Of a stretch of 64,000 bases of DNA, positions 10,277 to 21,694 are shown piece by piece; within the stretch, counting starts at the first letter, position 1, and each line of letters begins with the position of its first letter. The DNA comes from Tetradesmus obliquus (taxonomy: Eukaryota > Chlorophyta > Chlorophyceae > Sphaeropleales > Scenedesmaceae): the NCBI GenBank assembly GCA_030272155.1, contig CP126197.1, positions 1,736,001-1,800,000 of the forward strand, written 5' to 3'. A model generated the notes under the pieces. That model was given only the letters and a program-made list of their open reading frames with translations. It ran no database searches and was not told the DNA's origin. The translations under genes were made by a program, and so were the position numbers.

Positions 10277-11783
10277 TCAACGCCTGCGCTTAGCGGGCAG
10301 CTTTCCGTCTTTGTCACCGCGGCTGTGGCTGCTGCTGCTGCTGTTGCGCTTGTGTGTTGATGACTGCGGCCCACTGCCACTCCCACCATCACCAGGGCTC
10401 CCTGATGCACGCTGTCCTCCCTTGCGTGTCCTCCTAGCTGGCGCAGCAGCCTGTGAGGCCCCCGGGCCAGCCATCAGCCTGCTGGATGGTCCACCTCTGT
10501 TTGCTGCTTCAGGGCTCATGCATGAGGCATTGTCCTCGGACAGTGCTGCTGCCTGCTGCGCTGCTGCCTGCTGCAGCATGGCGTTCAGAGCTGCGGCCAT
10601 CGTTGCTACTGTTGCTTGCGTCGGGGCTGCAGCTGCTGGCGCCACAGCTGCTGGCGCGGCAGCTGCTGGCGGCACAGCTGCTGGTGCTGCAGCTGCTGGC
10701 GGCACAGCTGCTGGCGCCACAGCTGCTGGCGCGGCAGCTGCTGGCGCCACAGCTGCTGGCGCGGCAGCTGCTGGCGCCACAGCTGCTGGCGCGGCAGCTG
10801 CTGGCGCCACAGCTGCTGGCGCGGCAGCTGCTGGCGCCACAGCGGCTGGCGCGGCAGCTGCTGCAGCAGCCACTGCTGCCAAAGCAGCAGCCCTGCGCTG
10901 CGCAATAGCTATGTGTATAGGGTTGACAAGCCCTGCTGCCGGTGCTGCTGCAGGCTGAGTAGGTGCTGCCGCCACAGCTGCTGGTGCTGCAACTGCTGGC
11001 GCCACAGCTGCTGGCGCGGCAGCTGCTGGCGCCACAGCTGCTGCAGCATCTGCTGGCTGTGGTGCTTCCAGCGCCTTCTTGCCGCTGATTATGCTCTTGA
11101 ACTCCTGGGCCAGCGGCGACAGGCGCGGCAGCTTGCGCTCTGCGTCGCGCCGCTGCGCCTCGAAGCTGTCACTGTCTGTGCTGACTGTCAGAGACTGCCC
11201 GTCAGAGCCTGCAGGACTCGCAGAGTACAGCATCGCACTGCACGCCAGCTGGCTGTCTTCATCCACGCTGATTGCAGCGCTGATGTACTGCCCAGGCCCG
11301 GGGTTCTGCATGGTCCAGCTGGCTGCCAGCACCTCGTCGTACTTGAACTGCGGGTCGATCTTGACCACCTCCAGCGACAGGCTGCTGCTGCCTGGCGCGG
11401 CCTTCAGATGCCACGGCAGCGGCACATTCTGCACGGGCAGCTGGTCCAGCGGCGTCACCACCGAGTAGAAGAAGGGCAGCCCTTTCGGCGGCCCTGGCCG
11501 CGGCTCTGCCCTGGGCTGATCTGCCTGCAGCGCTGGGTCTACGCGTGGGCGCTGCGTGGTCTTGCTCTTGATGTGGTACTGGATGTGGGCCAGTAGCTGC
11601 TGCTGGTCCTGCTCGCGCTGCTGCAGGTCTGGCTCGCCGCTTGGGAGCTTGGCGGCAGCGTGCACACGCCGGCTGAGGTCCCTGAGCTGCTCCGGCGACA
11701 TGTTCCGCACAATGCGAGGGGTGTACCTGCACAGCACTGCGTAGTAGCAGCCGGCGGGGCCGATCCACACCTACCACAGCAGC

Positions 11784-11815
<32 letters not shown>

Positions 11816-14800
11816 GAGTGGCAGTTTGAACAGGTGAGCATTTCATGGCACTAGCAGAAATTGTTGCAGAACATGACGTGTGGCACCAACTCAATGCCGC
11901 GCCAGGGAAAGTAGCATTCCCTGTGGCATAGCTTGCTCGGCAAGAGGGGAGGGTGACAAGGCCTACGGCAGCTGCCAGAAAACAACAAACAGCAGATGGC
12001 CCATGCGTCTGTACTTGCGCAACCAAGAGCCGCCAAACATACAGACCTCAGAGCCTTGGCAACAATGCATATGATTATACCCCAACCTGCACGCACCTCT
12101 GGCAGCAGGTCTTGGTAGGGGGAGCCTGGCTGTGGCAGGGGCTGGCCACCTGCATGGTGTGCATTCAGCCAGCAGATGCCCAGTTCGGCGGCGCCCATGG
12201 CGACTACGTTGCTGTTGCCTCCTTCGCCAACCAGTACTGGCACGCCTTGCCCGAGCTTGTCTGCAGCCACGTCCCTGCAGCAGACATGCGCACACCAGGA
12301 GTGTCATGTGGCAGCTGCCCTGCGACGAGTACACAAAGTGTAACTTCAGGTCAGCCGCAGTGGTCAGGAACATCAGCATGTGCGAAGGAGACGCAAGCTT
12401 GCAGACCAGCTGTCTGCAGCGGTTGAGGATCGTGTTACAACAGCAAGCAAATAGTGAGTCAGCGCTCGCGGCAGCATCTTCAGCGCATCAAAACCCGAGC
12501 AACAAGTGTCAGGCTACAGTAGCAAGGCTATCGATACAGTCATCAGGACATTGCAGCACAGCCGTGTAACATTCACCTCCACAAAGCAGCCGCAATGCCG
12601 CCACGATTTTACTCACCTGACGCCCTTCACCAGCTGAGGGTTGTGTCACATATCAGAAAGCAGTGGAGATGCTGTCATGCCTTTGTCAAGGAGTACTACT
12701 GTTCACTCACTTGATGCCCTTCACCAGCTGGGGGATCATGCCGCCGCCGCCTGTCAGGAACAGCACGGTGGGGGGCTTGCTGCACTGCTGGCTCATCTCA
12801 ATGGCAGCCTCCACCATCTGCAGCAGGCAAACCCAAGCAGACACCAACATTGCCATCAGGCAGTTGACGCTGCCGGCTAGGTCAGAACTGTGACTAGCAT
12901 GTCGCACATGCAGTAGACTTGGCGTTGATGAAAGCCCAACAAAATTGCTCTGCAAGCAACCAGGTATGCAATGCCACCGACCGATTGGGACTCTGGCAGC
13001 GTGCCATGTGTGCCTTGACACACTGCGGTGAGGTTGTTGCCTGTGGTGAGAACTGTGCAGGTGCCAAATGCTGCAATGCGGCACCCACCTGCTTTGCGGC
13101 GTCTGCCACCAGCTCACTGCACGCCTGCACCTCTCCCAGGGTGATGCCCTCCGGCTTGAGCTTGTCCAGGTCATCATCCTCGCGCGAGACACGCTTGCCT
13201 TTGTCGCTTTGGTCTACCTCGTCTGTAGCCGCCTCCACTGCTTTGCGGATGGTCTCCTGCAAGCGGCGGGCGTTGCGTACGACAGGCAGAACAAAAGCAG
13301 CAAGTTTGGCAGAGAGGCGTAAGGTGAATGGTACTCTGTACGAATCTGGATGTGCTGTTGCTGAGATGCAAGCTGTGCCATACGCAAAAACCAGCCAGCA
13401 GCCCTGGCAGCTGTTGACAACGCAGGCTCAGTGCAAAATGTTCAAGTGCTGCGCCTCTGCAAGCAATGCAACAATACACAAAGCACAGGCATGAGGCAGG
13501 CACCAAGTGGCATATGCAAGTGCTGGCGGCTGTGTTGATCCACGCACCTTCAGCCTGATGCCCTTGGCCGGAGAGCCGTCCCTGATCATGTCGTTCACGA
13601 ATTGCTGCAGCACCACGCCCTGCTCCTGCTCGGCCAGCATGTTCACCAGCGCGTGCTCGATGTCCTGCGCGCCCCTGAAGCTGTTGCTGAGGCGCAGGAC
13701 GACGGTAGGCAGGCGGCGTGGCACATAGTCGATGAGGCAGGTGGCCATGGTGGAGTGTCCTGCGGCAATAAGCGCAGCAGGCAGAACAACAATGGAGGCC
13801 GCATGTGGGAGTTGAACCAGGGTCCTTGACAAGACCTTTTGCACAAACCTGCCATTGCATTTCCTGGTTTTGACAGCGCATGGCAAGCCGTGAAGGCAGG
13901 GCATGCTGATGCACCTCTTGGTATGAGCATCACGCTATGCGAGCGTGTGCCATGCAGCAGCACACTACATGTAAATTGTCACACCCCAGCGCTGTCGGCT
14001 ACCGCTTGTAACGCCTGTGGCATATCAATGAGGCTGGCAATCCCTGGAGTTTCACAGTTGCTGTAGGTTTGTGTATGCTTGCAAGCATACCACACCCTGC
14101 CATAAGGCAGCTGCATGATGCTTCACCCGTGCATAGCAGTTTATTGTTACGTTCTGTTGTGCTATGAAACGCTACGTGCATAGCAGTTTTGCACTGCCAG
14201 GATATGCGTGTGCGCAGACCAAAACGGTATGTTGCAACCCCAAACACATGACCGGCGGCAGCTCACACAGATGCAGCAGCACAAGTAAGCATGCAGCAGG
14301 CTGAACTTCACACCACCGGCTGCCTGCAGCCTTGCACCTACCCACGTCTATGATGAGCACACGCTCCCGCTTGGCAAGCTGCCCGCACAGCTGCTGCGCA
14401 GCAGCCACAGACTCTGGCACCACCACCACCACGGGTGGCTTGGCCCTGCAGAAGCAAGTGGTAGTCAGAGGCGGAGACAACAACAAGCCTTGTTACGTTT
14501 GCAAAGCCAGTTGCTCTGTATGCGACTGTGACTAGGCATGTGCATATATTTTGCATGTAGGAGTGCCCTGAAGACAAGACACAATGTTTGCTCTGCTGTG
14601 CTGCGATCACACTGACGTCGTCATGGCTGCATCCAACAACAAGCTATGCCCATTCCACAAGTCATACGGGGGCGTGCCATGTGCTGCTGGCATGCAATGC
14701 AAGCCTTTGCAGCCTGCAGTGCTGCGCTCCAGCACAAACCATGCCACTGGCATGGTGCACTGCCATATCTGCTCACCTGTTGTCCCGCAGCATGTTGAAC

Positions 14801-15665
14801 TCGCCGCTGCTGCTGTCATACTTCTGCACCGCGGAGTCTAGCGCAGCAGCGGAGCACGCACGATAGTCGCGTGTGCAGCCGTCAGGCGCAGCCAGCGCAA
14901 TGACAGGTATGCACGAGTAACGCCGCAGCCCGTGCACACTGGACAGCAGCTTGTCCATGAACAAGGCGTAGATGTCTGACATCTTGATGATGAGCGGCAC
15001 GCCCCGGAACATGACTGCAGCAGAATGACGGTCGGCAGCACAACGGGAACAGTGCGAGCGTCAGGCTTGCACTAGCTAGCTGCAGATGTGAGTGCACTCA
15101 ACATGCAGCCCACCAGGTGCTTCACCACTTGTGAGTGTTGTGTCCAACATGTGTCGCTGGCTGTTACCACATAGTGCCACTATGCTACTGCTGCCGTCAT
15201 AATGCTGAAACAACTCGAAGGAATGCGTCTGTGATATTTGAACACACACACAGCATTCCCATGTCAGCAGGGCCATGGCCAGGCTGATGGCCAGGCTGAG
15301 CTGCCTTGGCACAACCACCTACCTTTGATTGCCACGTAGCCGTCGCTGTCCGCAGCAGCCTCCCCGCTGGCCAATGCAAAGCCGATGTCCTCCATGACCT
15401 TGCGCGAGCCCGCAGCAGAAGCCTTCAGGTGGAACGCCCGCTTGGCGTCTGTCACCACAGCCTGCAGTATGCAGCAGAACCACAGTTGCCAAGAGCTGCA
15501 TGCCATCTGCAGAAAGCGCCTGAAATGGTCTTGTTGCAAATAACTGTTGTCTGCTTAAAAGCAGGCGAGAGGTGTATGTACTGTTCCCCATGAGTACAAA
15601 CGGGACCAGCTGGGCAAACCCCAAGGGACACCCCTGGCACACTCTCACGGCAGGCTGCTGAATGG

Positions 15666-15745
<80 letters not shown>

Positions 15746-15845
15746 CTGGCAGGCTGGCTGGCAGGCTGGCTGGCTGGCTGGCTGGCTGGCAGGCTGGCAG
15801 GCTGGCTGGCTGGCTGGCTGGCAGGCAGGCTGGCTGGCAGGCTGG

Positions 15846-15881
<36 letters not shown>

Positions 15882-17030
15882 CTGGCTGGCTGGCAGGCTG
15901 GCTGGCTGGCTGGCAGGCAGGCAGGCTGGCTGGCTGGCTGGCAGGCAGGCTGGCTGGCAGGCAGGCTGGCTGGCTGGCTGGCAGGCAGGCAGGCAGGCTG
16001 GCTGGCTGGCTGGCAGGCAGGCTGGCAGGCAGGCAGGCAGGCAGGCAGGCAGGCTGGCTGGCTGGCTGGCTGGCTGGCAGGCTGGCTGGCTGGCTGGCAG
16101 GCTGGCAGGCAGGCAGGCAGGCAGGCAGGCTGGCAGGCTGGCTGGCTGGCTGGCAGGCTGGCAGGCAGGCTGGCTGGCTGGCTGCTGCATGTGTTGGTTT
16201 CAACAGCCTCCACGACAATGGACTGCGCCATGCCCAAGCAGCGCTCCATACATGAGCCCTACCTTGTTCCTGCCGGGGTGTGCACCATCCACCAGGTGGC
16301 TGGTCTGTGGAGCATTGGTGGGGCCTCCGCTGCGGGTGTTGTGCCCTGCGGGCCTTGTCATCAACTCCAGCTTGACGGTGCAGCTGGTCGGCACAGGGCC
16401 GTCTTGGGACCGAAAGGGGTCGCGGAACTGCACCGGCGCGGCATGTGTCTGCTGCTGGCGGCTGGACAGCAGCGTGCTGCCTTCCTCTGCACAGGCAACC
16501 TTCCTGCAGACAAGCAGCAGAACAGATCAGTCAACAAGGGGCCTGAAGGGGCGGGCTTGGGCATTGTTGTATGAAAAGACACCAAATGAAAGCAGCATTT
16601 GCGATGATACAAGGCAAGTTGCAACTGCACTGTTACAATAAGGACGGTTACCAAGGGCGCCATCACTGATAGCGGTCTGAGACCAGTGACGACATGTCGA
16701 CTTTGCCATGCAAGCGTAGGCTAGGTATCTAACCGTCAAAGTTAAGGCTCCAGCTGATCATGTGACATTATGTTGTTATGCTGTCTTCAAGACAGCAAGT
16801 GGCTTCGTCATGACCATGACAGTTGCAACAGCGCTGTTGGCTAGCCATGGTCACGTGACCAGAGAGTGCACTCTCTGGCAAGCACTGAGCGTCGAAAGCA
16901 CTCACTTGGCGCTGGAGCCCAGATCAAACCCAGGTATGGCCCAGGTCTTGGTCACATCTGCGCCGTCTTTTGCAGCAGCAGCCAAGGCGCCTCTGCTCAC
17001 TGTGAGCCCGCCAGGCGCTGGCAGCGCCAT
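10277..17030 (-). CDS. Diverged Hsp70-like ATPase with Ala/Pro-rich tail, ten exons
   Basis: Exons: 17030-16906, 16503-16263, 15461-15323, 15014-14777, 14445-14342, 13759-13548, 13256-13089, 12817-12711, 12274-12097 and 11770-10277. All phases agree, giving 1001 residues. The Hsp70/actin fold is read from phosphate-1 GFDLGSSA (34-41), phosphate-2 IIDVGHST (279-286), the adenosine motif LFLTGGGGMIP, and VVAMGAAELG, which matches the Hsp70 AVAYGAA segment. In canonical Hsp70s the second phosphate loop is DLGGGT; here one Gly is His. About 130 residues of unfamiliar sequence sit after phosphate-1. Past residue 504 no Hsp70 substrate-binding domain is recognisable; instead there is a globular part, a run of AAPAAVAP repeats (about 10615-11060), and a basic KLPAKRRR end that could be a nuclear signal. 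It is probably a diverged Hsp70/Hsp110-type chaperone or co-chaperone. Substrates and location are unknown. Confidence 0.75.
10612..11048 (-). repeat. Coding Ala/Pro repeat tract (GCGCCAGCAGCTGTG-type units)
   Basis: Near-perfect 15- and 30-bp units within the last exon of the Hsp70-like gene encode alternating AAPAAVAP. They are interrupted once by a non-repetitive block (about 10870-10970). Other frames of the tract are also open and give Leu/Gln/Arg-rich shadows. Confidence 0.85.
15662..16187. repeat. AGGC/TGGC tetranucleotide tract in intron 2 of the Hsp70-like gene
   Basis: About 526 bases made only of AGGC and TGGC units, without another tetramer by eye. It starts with a pure AGGC run (15664-15746) and then alternates in blocks. 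It lies in the intron 16262-15462 of the minus-strand gene, where the transcript reads CCTG/CCAG. The long Pro-Ala-Cys-Leu ORFs across it are by-products of the repeat. Confidence 0.95.
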
Positions 17031-17242
17031 GGCCCAGGCCCGGCCTTCTATCCGCAGCGGAATGCAGATCTAACGAACCAGCTGCTTGTGCGTGTGTTGA
17101 AGCATAGAGGTGCACAACACGTGATACAGGAGCGATGTGAGCACACAACAAGCCTGAAGGACGAGCAGGCTCCTTGCAAGATGCGACAGTTGTCGTCCAA
17201 TGGCATGTGTGCGGGCTGCGCACGGCGCTCTGCAGTATGTAG

Positions 17243-17254
17243 GGAATATATATA
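17243..17254 (-). promoter_or_regulatory. Candidate TATA element of the Hsp70-like gene
   Basis: TATATATATTCC on the minus strand, about 215 bases upstream of the ATG at 17030. It is the only clear TATA-like stretch between the start and 17300. Position and strand fit a core promoter with a 5' UTR of about 180 bases; there is no other support. Confidence 0.3.
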
Positions 17255-17914
17255 GCATGAACAGTGCAAGGATGCGTGGATCTGGCAAAAACTGCCTTCG
17301 GCGAACCGTTGTCAACCGGACGCCGGAGGTGACGCAACGCTGCAAAGCAAGCTGGATTGTCGCCAAGAGGCGCTGCCAGATATTTTGTTAGGTGTCGAAT
17401 CCGGTTATTCAGGCAACGATGGTGCTGCAAACCGGAGCAGCGTCGAAAGTCGGCGGGGTGATGCGCACCGGTCATGCAACGGTTTCATCCAACGATGCAA
17501 CCGTCAAATAGCTCAGTCAATCATAGTGAAGTAGATTTACAGTTTCAAAGATATCCAACATGCTGCGCCGACGTCAAGCGGCCCAGCCTTTCACGTGAAT
17601 GAGTGCATGTGCACCAACGTTGGGTCAACCCAAAGTGGGTTACCCAACCCCTGCCGAGGTCACTGACCTAAAGACACCCATCACACCAACTTGTCATGAA
17701 CTAAGCAACGTCGCAGCAGCTCACACGTTGCACGCACTTCACCTTGAAGCTGCCCTGCCGCCCACAAAGCTGGAACCCCTGATGCTTGAAACACGGTAGC
17801 AAGCTTGCTGTGCTTAAGCACAACCCCTGCAAGTGCACAGCTACAAGCATTCTTATGCTTACACACTCAGCTACAAGCTGCTGCTGCTGCATGCAGTTGC
17901 GGCGACAGCAACAC

Positions 17915-18020
17915 TCAACCCTGCTGCCGCCATCCGCAGCAGCCTTCATCCCACAGGTCATGCAGGACATCATCTTTGAACAAGCGACTGCCCTCAAACT
18001 TCGTGTAAGTGCGCACCGAC
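17915..18020 (-). pseudogene. C-terminal fragment of an LRR-family gene
   Basis: On the minus strand a short frame encodes KFEGSRLF, then DDVLHDLWDEGCCGWRQQG and a stop. It aligns with the last 30 residues of the LRR protein on the other strand (EEFETDGLF, then DAVCDVWDDECCGWRQPRN and a stop). Only this tail is visible: the upstream minus-strand sequence does not continue as leucine-rich repeats. The fragment has diverged at about half its residues, so it comes from an older related gene and is not a recent copy of the neighbour. Confidence 0.65.
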
Positions 18021-18791
18021 AGCATGCTGTCAGCAGCAGCAAATGTAAAGCTCCTGCTGCATGCTTGTCATGGCGCAGCATCCGATGCACTGCCGAGATG
18101 CAGCAGCTGTTGTGGAACTCTGGACAATTCTGAGGTGAATTTTCGAGATGGTGGTGTGTACTGCCAATCCCTGCTTCACCTAGTGCGCTCACTAGCTATT
18201 AAAGCACATTGTTCGTCGCGCTTATGCATTGACGTTGCCTGCAGGTGTTGTTTTGAATGCAGGTAATACTAGAACAAGCAGGAGGAGCAGCAGCACCACA
18301 ACATTGAAGTTGAAGTAGCCATGCTGGTCCTGGGGGGCCCCTTCTTGCCATGTGAGTACGCATTATGTTGCATACGCTTGCAATGAATGACCTGCATGCA
18401 CGTAATAACCCTTGAATACTGCAGGCAGCTGCCAGGCCAACCCACCCGGGTGCAGGGTTACGTAGGCAGGGTTACCTTATATGTGTGGCATATGTGTGGC
18501 ATATGTGTGGCATATGTGTGGGCAAGTTGTAACAGTTCTGCCTCCCAGACAAGCCGGTGAATAATGCAAATCGGCTGCAAATCGGCTGCAATTGAGAATG
18601 ATTGCACGTTGTGGTCGTGTGTTTTGGCTGTGCTGGCAGAACTGACCTCAGTGGGCGTATCAGCACAACGATCGCAGACATCCGCAAAGACCTTACCATC
18701 GCGAACTGGTGTATTGAATCGTAATGCACTGACTTAACAGAGCAATGCACGCCAAGATCACAGTTTGTAGGCCAGAATCAGTAATCTGAGA

Positions 18792-18792
<1 letters not shown>

Positions 18793-18838
<46 letters not shown>
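18793..18838. repeat. CAG trinucleotide microsatellite
   Basis: About fifteen CAG units followed by TAG/CAG variants, in the 5' flank of the LRR gene, about 170 bases before its ATG. Confidence 0.9.
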
Positions 18839-18845
<7 letters not shown>

Positions 18846-19007
18846 CAGTAGCAGCAACAAGAAATGGCTGGTATCCAGCACTGCCAGGTGAGCTGCTAAG
18901 AGCATCGTACAAGATTGAATACCCATCATCCTCTGCATGAGCGCAGCTGGCGCCGTCAAGTTCGACGCTCGCATACGCTTTCACAAGCAAGGCAGCGTCC
19001 ATACAGC

Positions 19008-20693
19008 ATGCTGTTTGCTGCTGCACTGCATGCCCCATCAATAGAAGCGCTAGCCATAGCGCTGCAGCACCCAGCCATCACTGGTGACCTGAGGGCAGTT
19101 TGCAGCCTGCTGCAGACCTGCAAGGCATGGCGGGCAGCGCTGCAGCAGTGCACAGCAGGACACCTCAGCATTAATGTAGGCACCTGCCCAGCAATCCACC
19201 AGCCCAAGCGGCTCTCTCGCTTTGCTGTGTGGCTAACAAAGCACAGCGGCTTAGTTGGGGGCCTCAATTTCTTGCACAGACATCCCGCTACTGCAGACCT
19301 CTGTGCAGCAGCAGAGCAGGTCCTAGCACTCAGCGTGCAGCATGCAGCCACCCGCGTAGCAGCAGCAGGCACAGCACCGCTGCTGCGCCTGCGCAGCGTC
19401 AGCCTCGACTTTCTGTACAGCCCGCTGCTGCTGCAGGCGCTGCCCGCAGCGGCTCTCACACAGCTGTCAGTGATGGAGCTCTGCCAGCGGCCGGCGCATT
19501 TGAGCCTGAACAGCAGCAGCATCACTGCGTGCTTCAGGCAGCTCAGCAACCTGCAGCATCTGTTTGCAGATGCAGAGCGCAACCCCGTGAACAATGCCTG
19601 CTTGGCAGCAGTGGGTCAACTGCAGCTGCTCACAAAGCTGCAGGTAAGCCGCGTGGGACATGGCGGTGACCTGTCGCTGCTGCCTGGCCAGCTGCGCCAG
19701 CTGCATTTAGAAGTATGCTGCAGTGCCAGTGAGGGCAGCAACAGCAGCAGCACAGTGGATCTGGCACACCTGACAGCGTTGCAGCAGCTGAATTTGCTGG
19801 TCCAGGGCGATCCTGGCGCAGGCTCCAGCCTTCCTGCAAGCCTGACAGGGCTCACAGTGTGCGGGAACAGCAGCAGCGGTGGCAGCAGCTTGCGGCACTT
19901 CAGCTTTGCGCCGCTGCAGCGGCTGCAGCAGCTGCAGCTGTGTGATGCAATGGAGGTACAGCAGCTGCAGGCGCTGTCCAGCTTGTCGGCGCTGAGCAGC
20001 CTGGCTCTTACATACAACAACATCAGGCATGCCAGCGATGCAGCAGCGGCATGGGGGCACCTGCCAGCGCTGAAGAGCCTGTACCTGTCCCATCACTGCC
20101 ACGTTGCTCTGAACGAGCTTGGTGATGGGCTGGAGCAACATCGGCTTGGCCGTGCTGCAAACTTGGCGCTGCTGCATGGCCTTGCTGCTGCCACCAGCCT
20201 GACAGGCTTTACGTGGTACGGCATGTTTCTTAAGCCAGATGAGCCGTGGTGTCAGCACCTTAGCAGCCTACAGCAGCTGCGCAAGTTGCAGCTCATCTAC
20301 CAGCCGCCCTTCAACCGTGCAGATGTGCTGCAGCTGGCAGCACTCACAAACCTCACGGCGTTGAGGATATCTGCTGCTACAGCGGTGGATGACGCAGCAG
20401 CTGCAGGACTGGCATTGCGGCTGACCAACCTGCAGCAGCTGTATCTGGACGGGGTGAAGATGATCAGTGCAGCTGCTCTGCCGGTGATTGCAGCGCTGAC
20501 AGGGCTGACACAGCTGCGTCTGTATACGTGTACCTCGGCAGCCGTGGCAGACAAATTGGGCCATGGTGACCTGCTGCTGCTGACAGCACTGACGCGGCTC
20601 GAGGAGTTTGAGACTGATGGTTTGTTTGATTATGATGCTGTCTGTGACGTGTGGGATGATGAGTGCTGTGGATGGCGCCAGCCGCGTAACTAG
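19008..20693 (+). CDS. Leucine-rich-repeat protein, single exon, F-box-like N-terminus
   Basis: 561 residues from the first true ATG; the frame is open further up to 18915 but without an ATG. The N-terminus (ALHAPSIEALAIALQHPAI, then LLQTCKAWRAALQQC) resembles the degenerate F-box-like heads of algal LRR proteins, where CKAWR takes the place of the usual C+xW signature. From about residue 150 irregular leucine repeats follow, for example LRLRSVSL, LTQLSVMEL, LQQLNLLV, LQQLQLCDA, LRKLQLIY and LQQLYLDGV, with spacing near 24. The C-terminus is a conserved cap (DDECCGWRQPRN) also found in the antisense fragment nearby. No intron is needed. An SCF substrate receptor is one possibility; function is not determined by the sequence. 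No transmembrane segment or signal peptide is seen. Confidence 0.8.
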   Translation: MLFAAALHAPSIEALAIALQHPAITGDLRAVCSLLQTCKAWRAALQQCTAGHLSINVGTCPAIHQPKRLSRFAVWLTKHSGLVGGLNFLHRHPATADLCAAAEQVLALSVQHAATRVAAAGTAPLLRLRSVSLDFLYSPLLLQALPAAALTQLSVMELCQRPAHLSLNSSSITACFRQLSNLQHLFADAERNPVNNACLAAVGQLQLLTKLQVSRVGHGGDLSLLPGQLRQLHLEVCCSASEGSNSSSTVDLAHLTALQQLNLLVQGDPGAGSSLPASLTGLTVCGNSSSGGSSLRHFSFAPLQRLQQLQLCDAMEVQQLQALSSLSALSSLALTYNNIRHASDAAAAWGHLPALKSLYLSHHCHVALNELGDGLEQHRLGRAANLALLHGLAAATSLTGFTWYGMFLKPDEPWCQHLSSLQQLRKLQLIYQPPFNRADVLQLAALTNLTALRISAATAVDDAAAAGLALRLTNLQQLYLDGVKMISAAALPVIAALTGLTQLRLYTCTSAAVADKLGHGDLLLLTALTRLEEFETDGLFDYDAVCDVWDDECCGWRQPRN

Positions 20694-21694
20694 TGCAGCC
20701 TTGCTTTTGGCGAGCAGGCCAGGCCTTGGATTGTATGACCTGCCACTCTTTATATTGTCTGAAAGCTTTCAGAATGTGGCATCGGCCATTGGACAATCTG
20801 TTACAGCCAGCGTCTCAGAACAGTGTGCATCCTTTGTGGTCATACTGTCATATGTGATGCCAGGGCCCACATTTAATCGTTTTCGTCGCCGACGTTTTGA
20901 TGCCATAGCAATGAAGCCATAGCAGTCATCATCATGCCCCGCCACCGCAAGGCCCGCACTCGCTGTCCCTGGCGCAACCTGCCCCCGGGGCCCCCTCTCC
21001 TTTACTGTTGATTAGGGACAATCGTGTTGAATGAACTAGGGGTGCAAAACATTCTCTCATTATTGAGCCACATCACCTTTGCCAATGGCCCCAAGCCTAG
21101 CACTGCAACATGTTACTGTCTTTTCAGAGGCAAGGCTCATAAGTCAGGTAACTGACAGCCTTGTTGACAGGCGCCCACGCTGCACCATTCATACTATGAA
21201 CAGTAGTACTGTTGTCCTACCATCCGGTGTGTTGGGCGTCATGTGATCAACTCAACCTGCTGGCTGCTAGGCCAGGCTGACAATATGTGCACACGCTTTC
21301 GCACTTCAAGTGTCCAACCACAGCAAATTTTCGGCCAATGACGCCGCTGACTCACAGAGTTGGGAGCCCCGGCGGCACAGCATGCACTGAACGCCACGAT
21401 GCGGTATCTGCTGAAAGCTCTACTAGAGCTAGTAGCTGGCACTCGTTACTTCAAGTAAGAAGTTCTTACCAAATCAGCGCCACAGGCCACCCACTTAGGA
21501 GCCAGACAAGGCGCATGGGGTCCACTCAACACTGTCCTGGCTGGCGCCATCCATGGACCCATGAGTCCATGGACTCCTGTTATCACAACCTCCCGACGCA
21601 ACAATGGAGTTGCAAACAGCTTGGCCACATGCATGTACACATTTGCAGCGTACAAACGGCATCTGCAAACGCACGAACTTCAAAGTCAGAGCTC
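20694..21694. other. Intergenic stretch
   Basis: Between the tail-to-tail LRR gene and the ankyrin-like gene. It holds only short ORFs and a small inverted repeat (TCCATGGAC arms, 21550-21573, 6-base loop). Confidence 0.5.

Larger units (their letters stand above)
17255..19007. other. Intergenic region with an LRR-gene fragment and a CAG microsatellite
   Basis: Apart from the LRR tail fragment at about 18020-17915 and a (CAG)n run at 18793-18838, I see no recognisable coding sequence. Three GTGTGGCATAT direct repeats sit at about 18482-18513. Confidence 0.5.

Noticed and set aside
9346-10958. Three long overlapping plus-strand ORFs (315, 248 and 439 codons)
   Set aside because: They run through the 17-bp minisatellite and antisense to the Ala/Pro exon. 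All frames are open because of the repeats.
15319-16255. Long Pro-Ala-Cys-Leu and Gly-Arg-Leu-Ala ORFs on both strands
   Set aside because: Products of the AGGC/TGGC tract, which has no stop in any frame.
20464-20796. Minus-strand ORFs opposite the LRR gene
   Set aside because: Leucine codons (CTG, CAG) read backwards give Gln/Leu-rich shadows.
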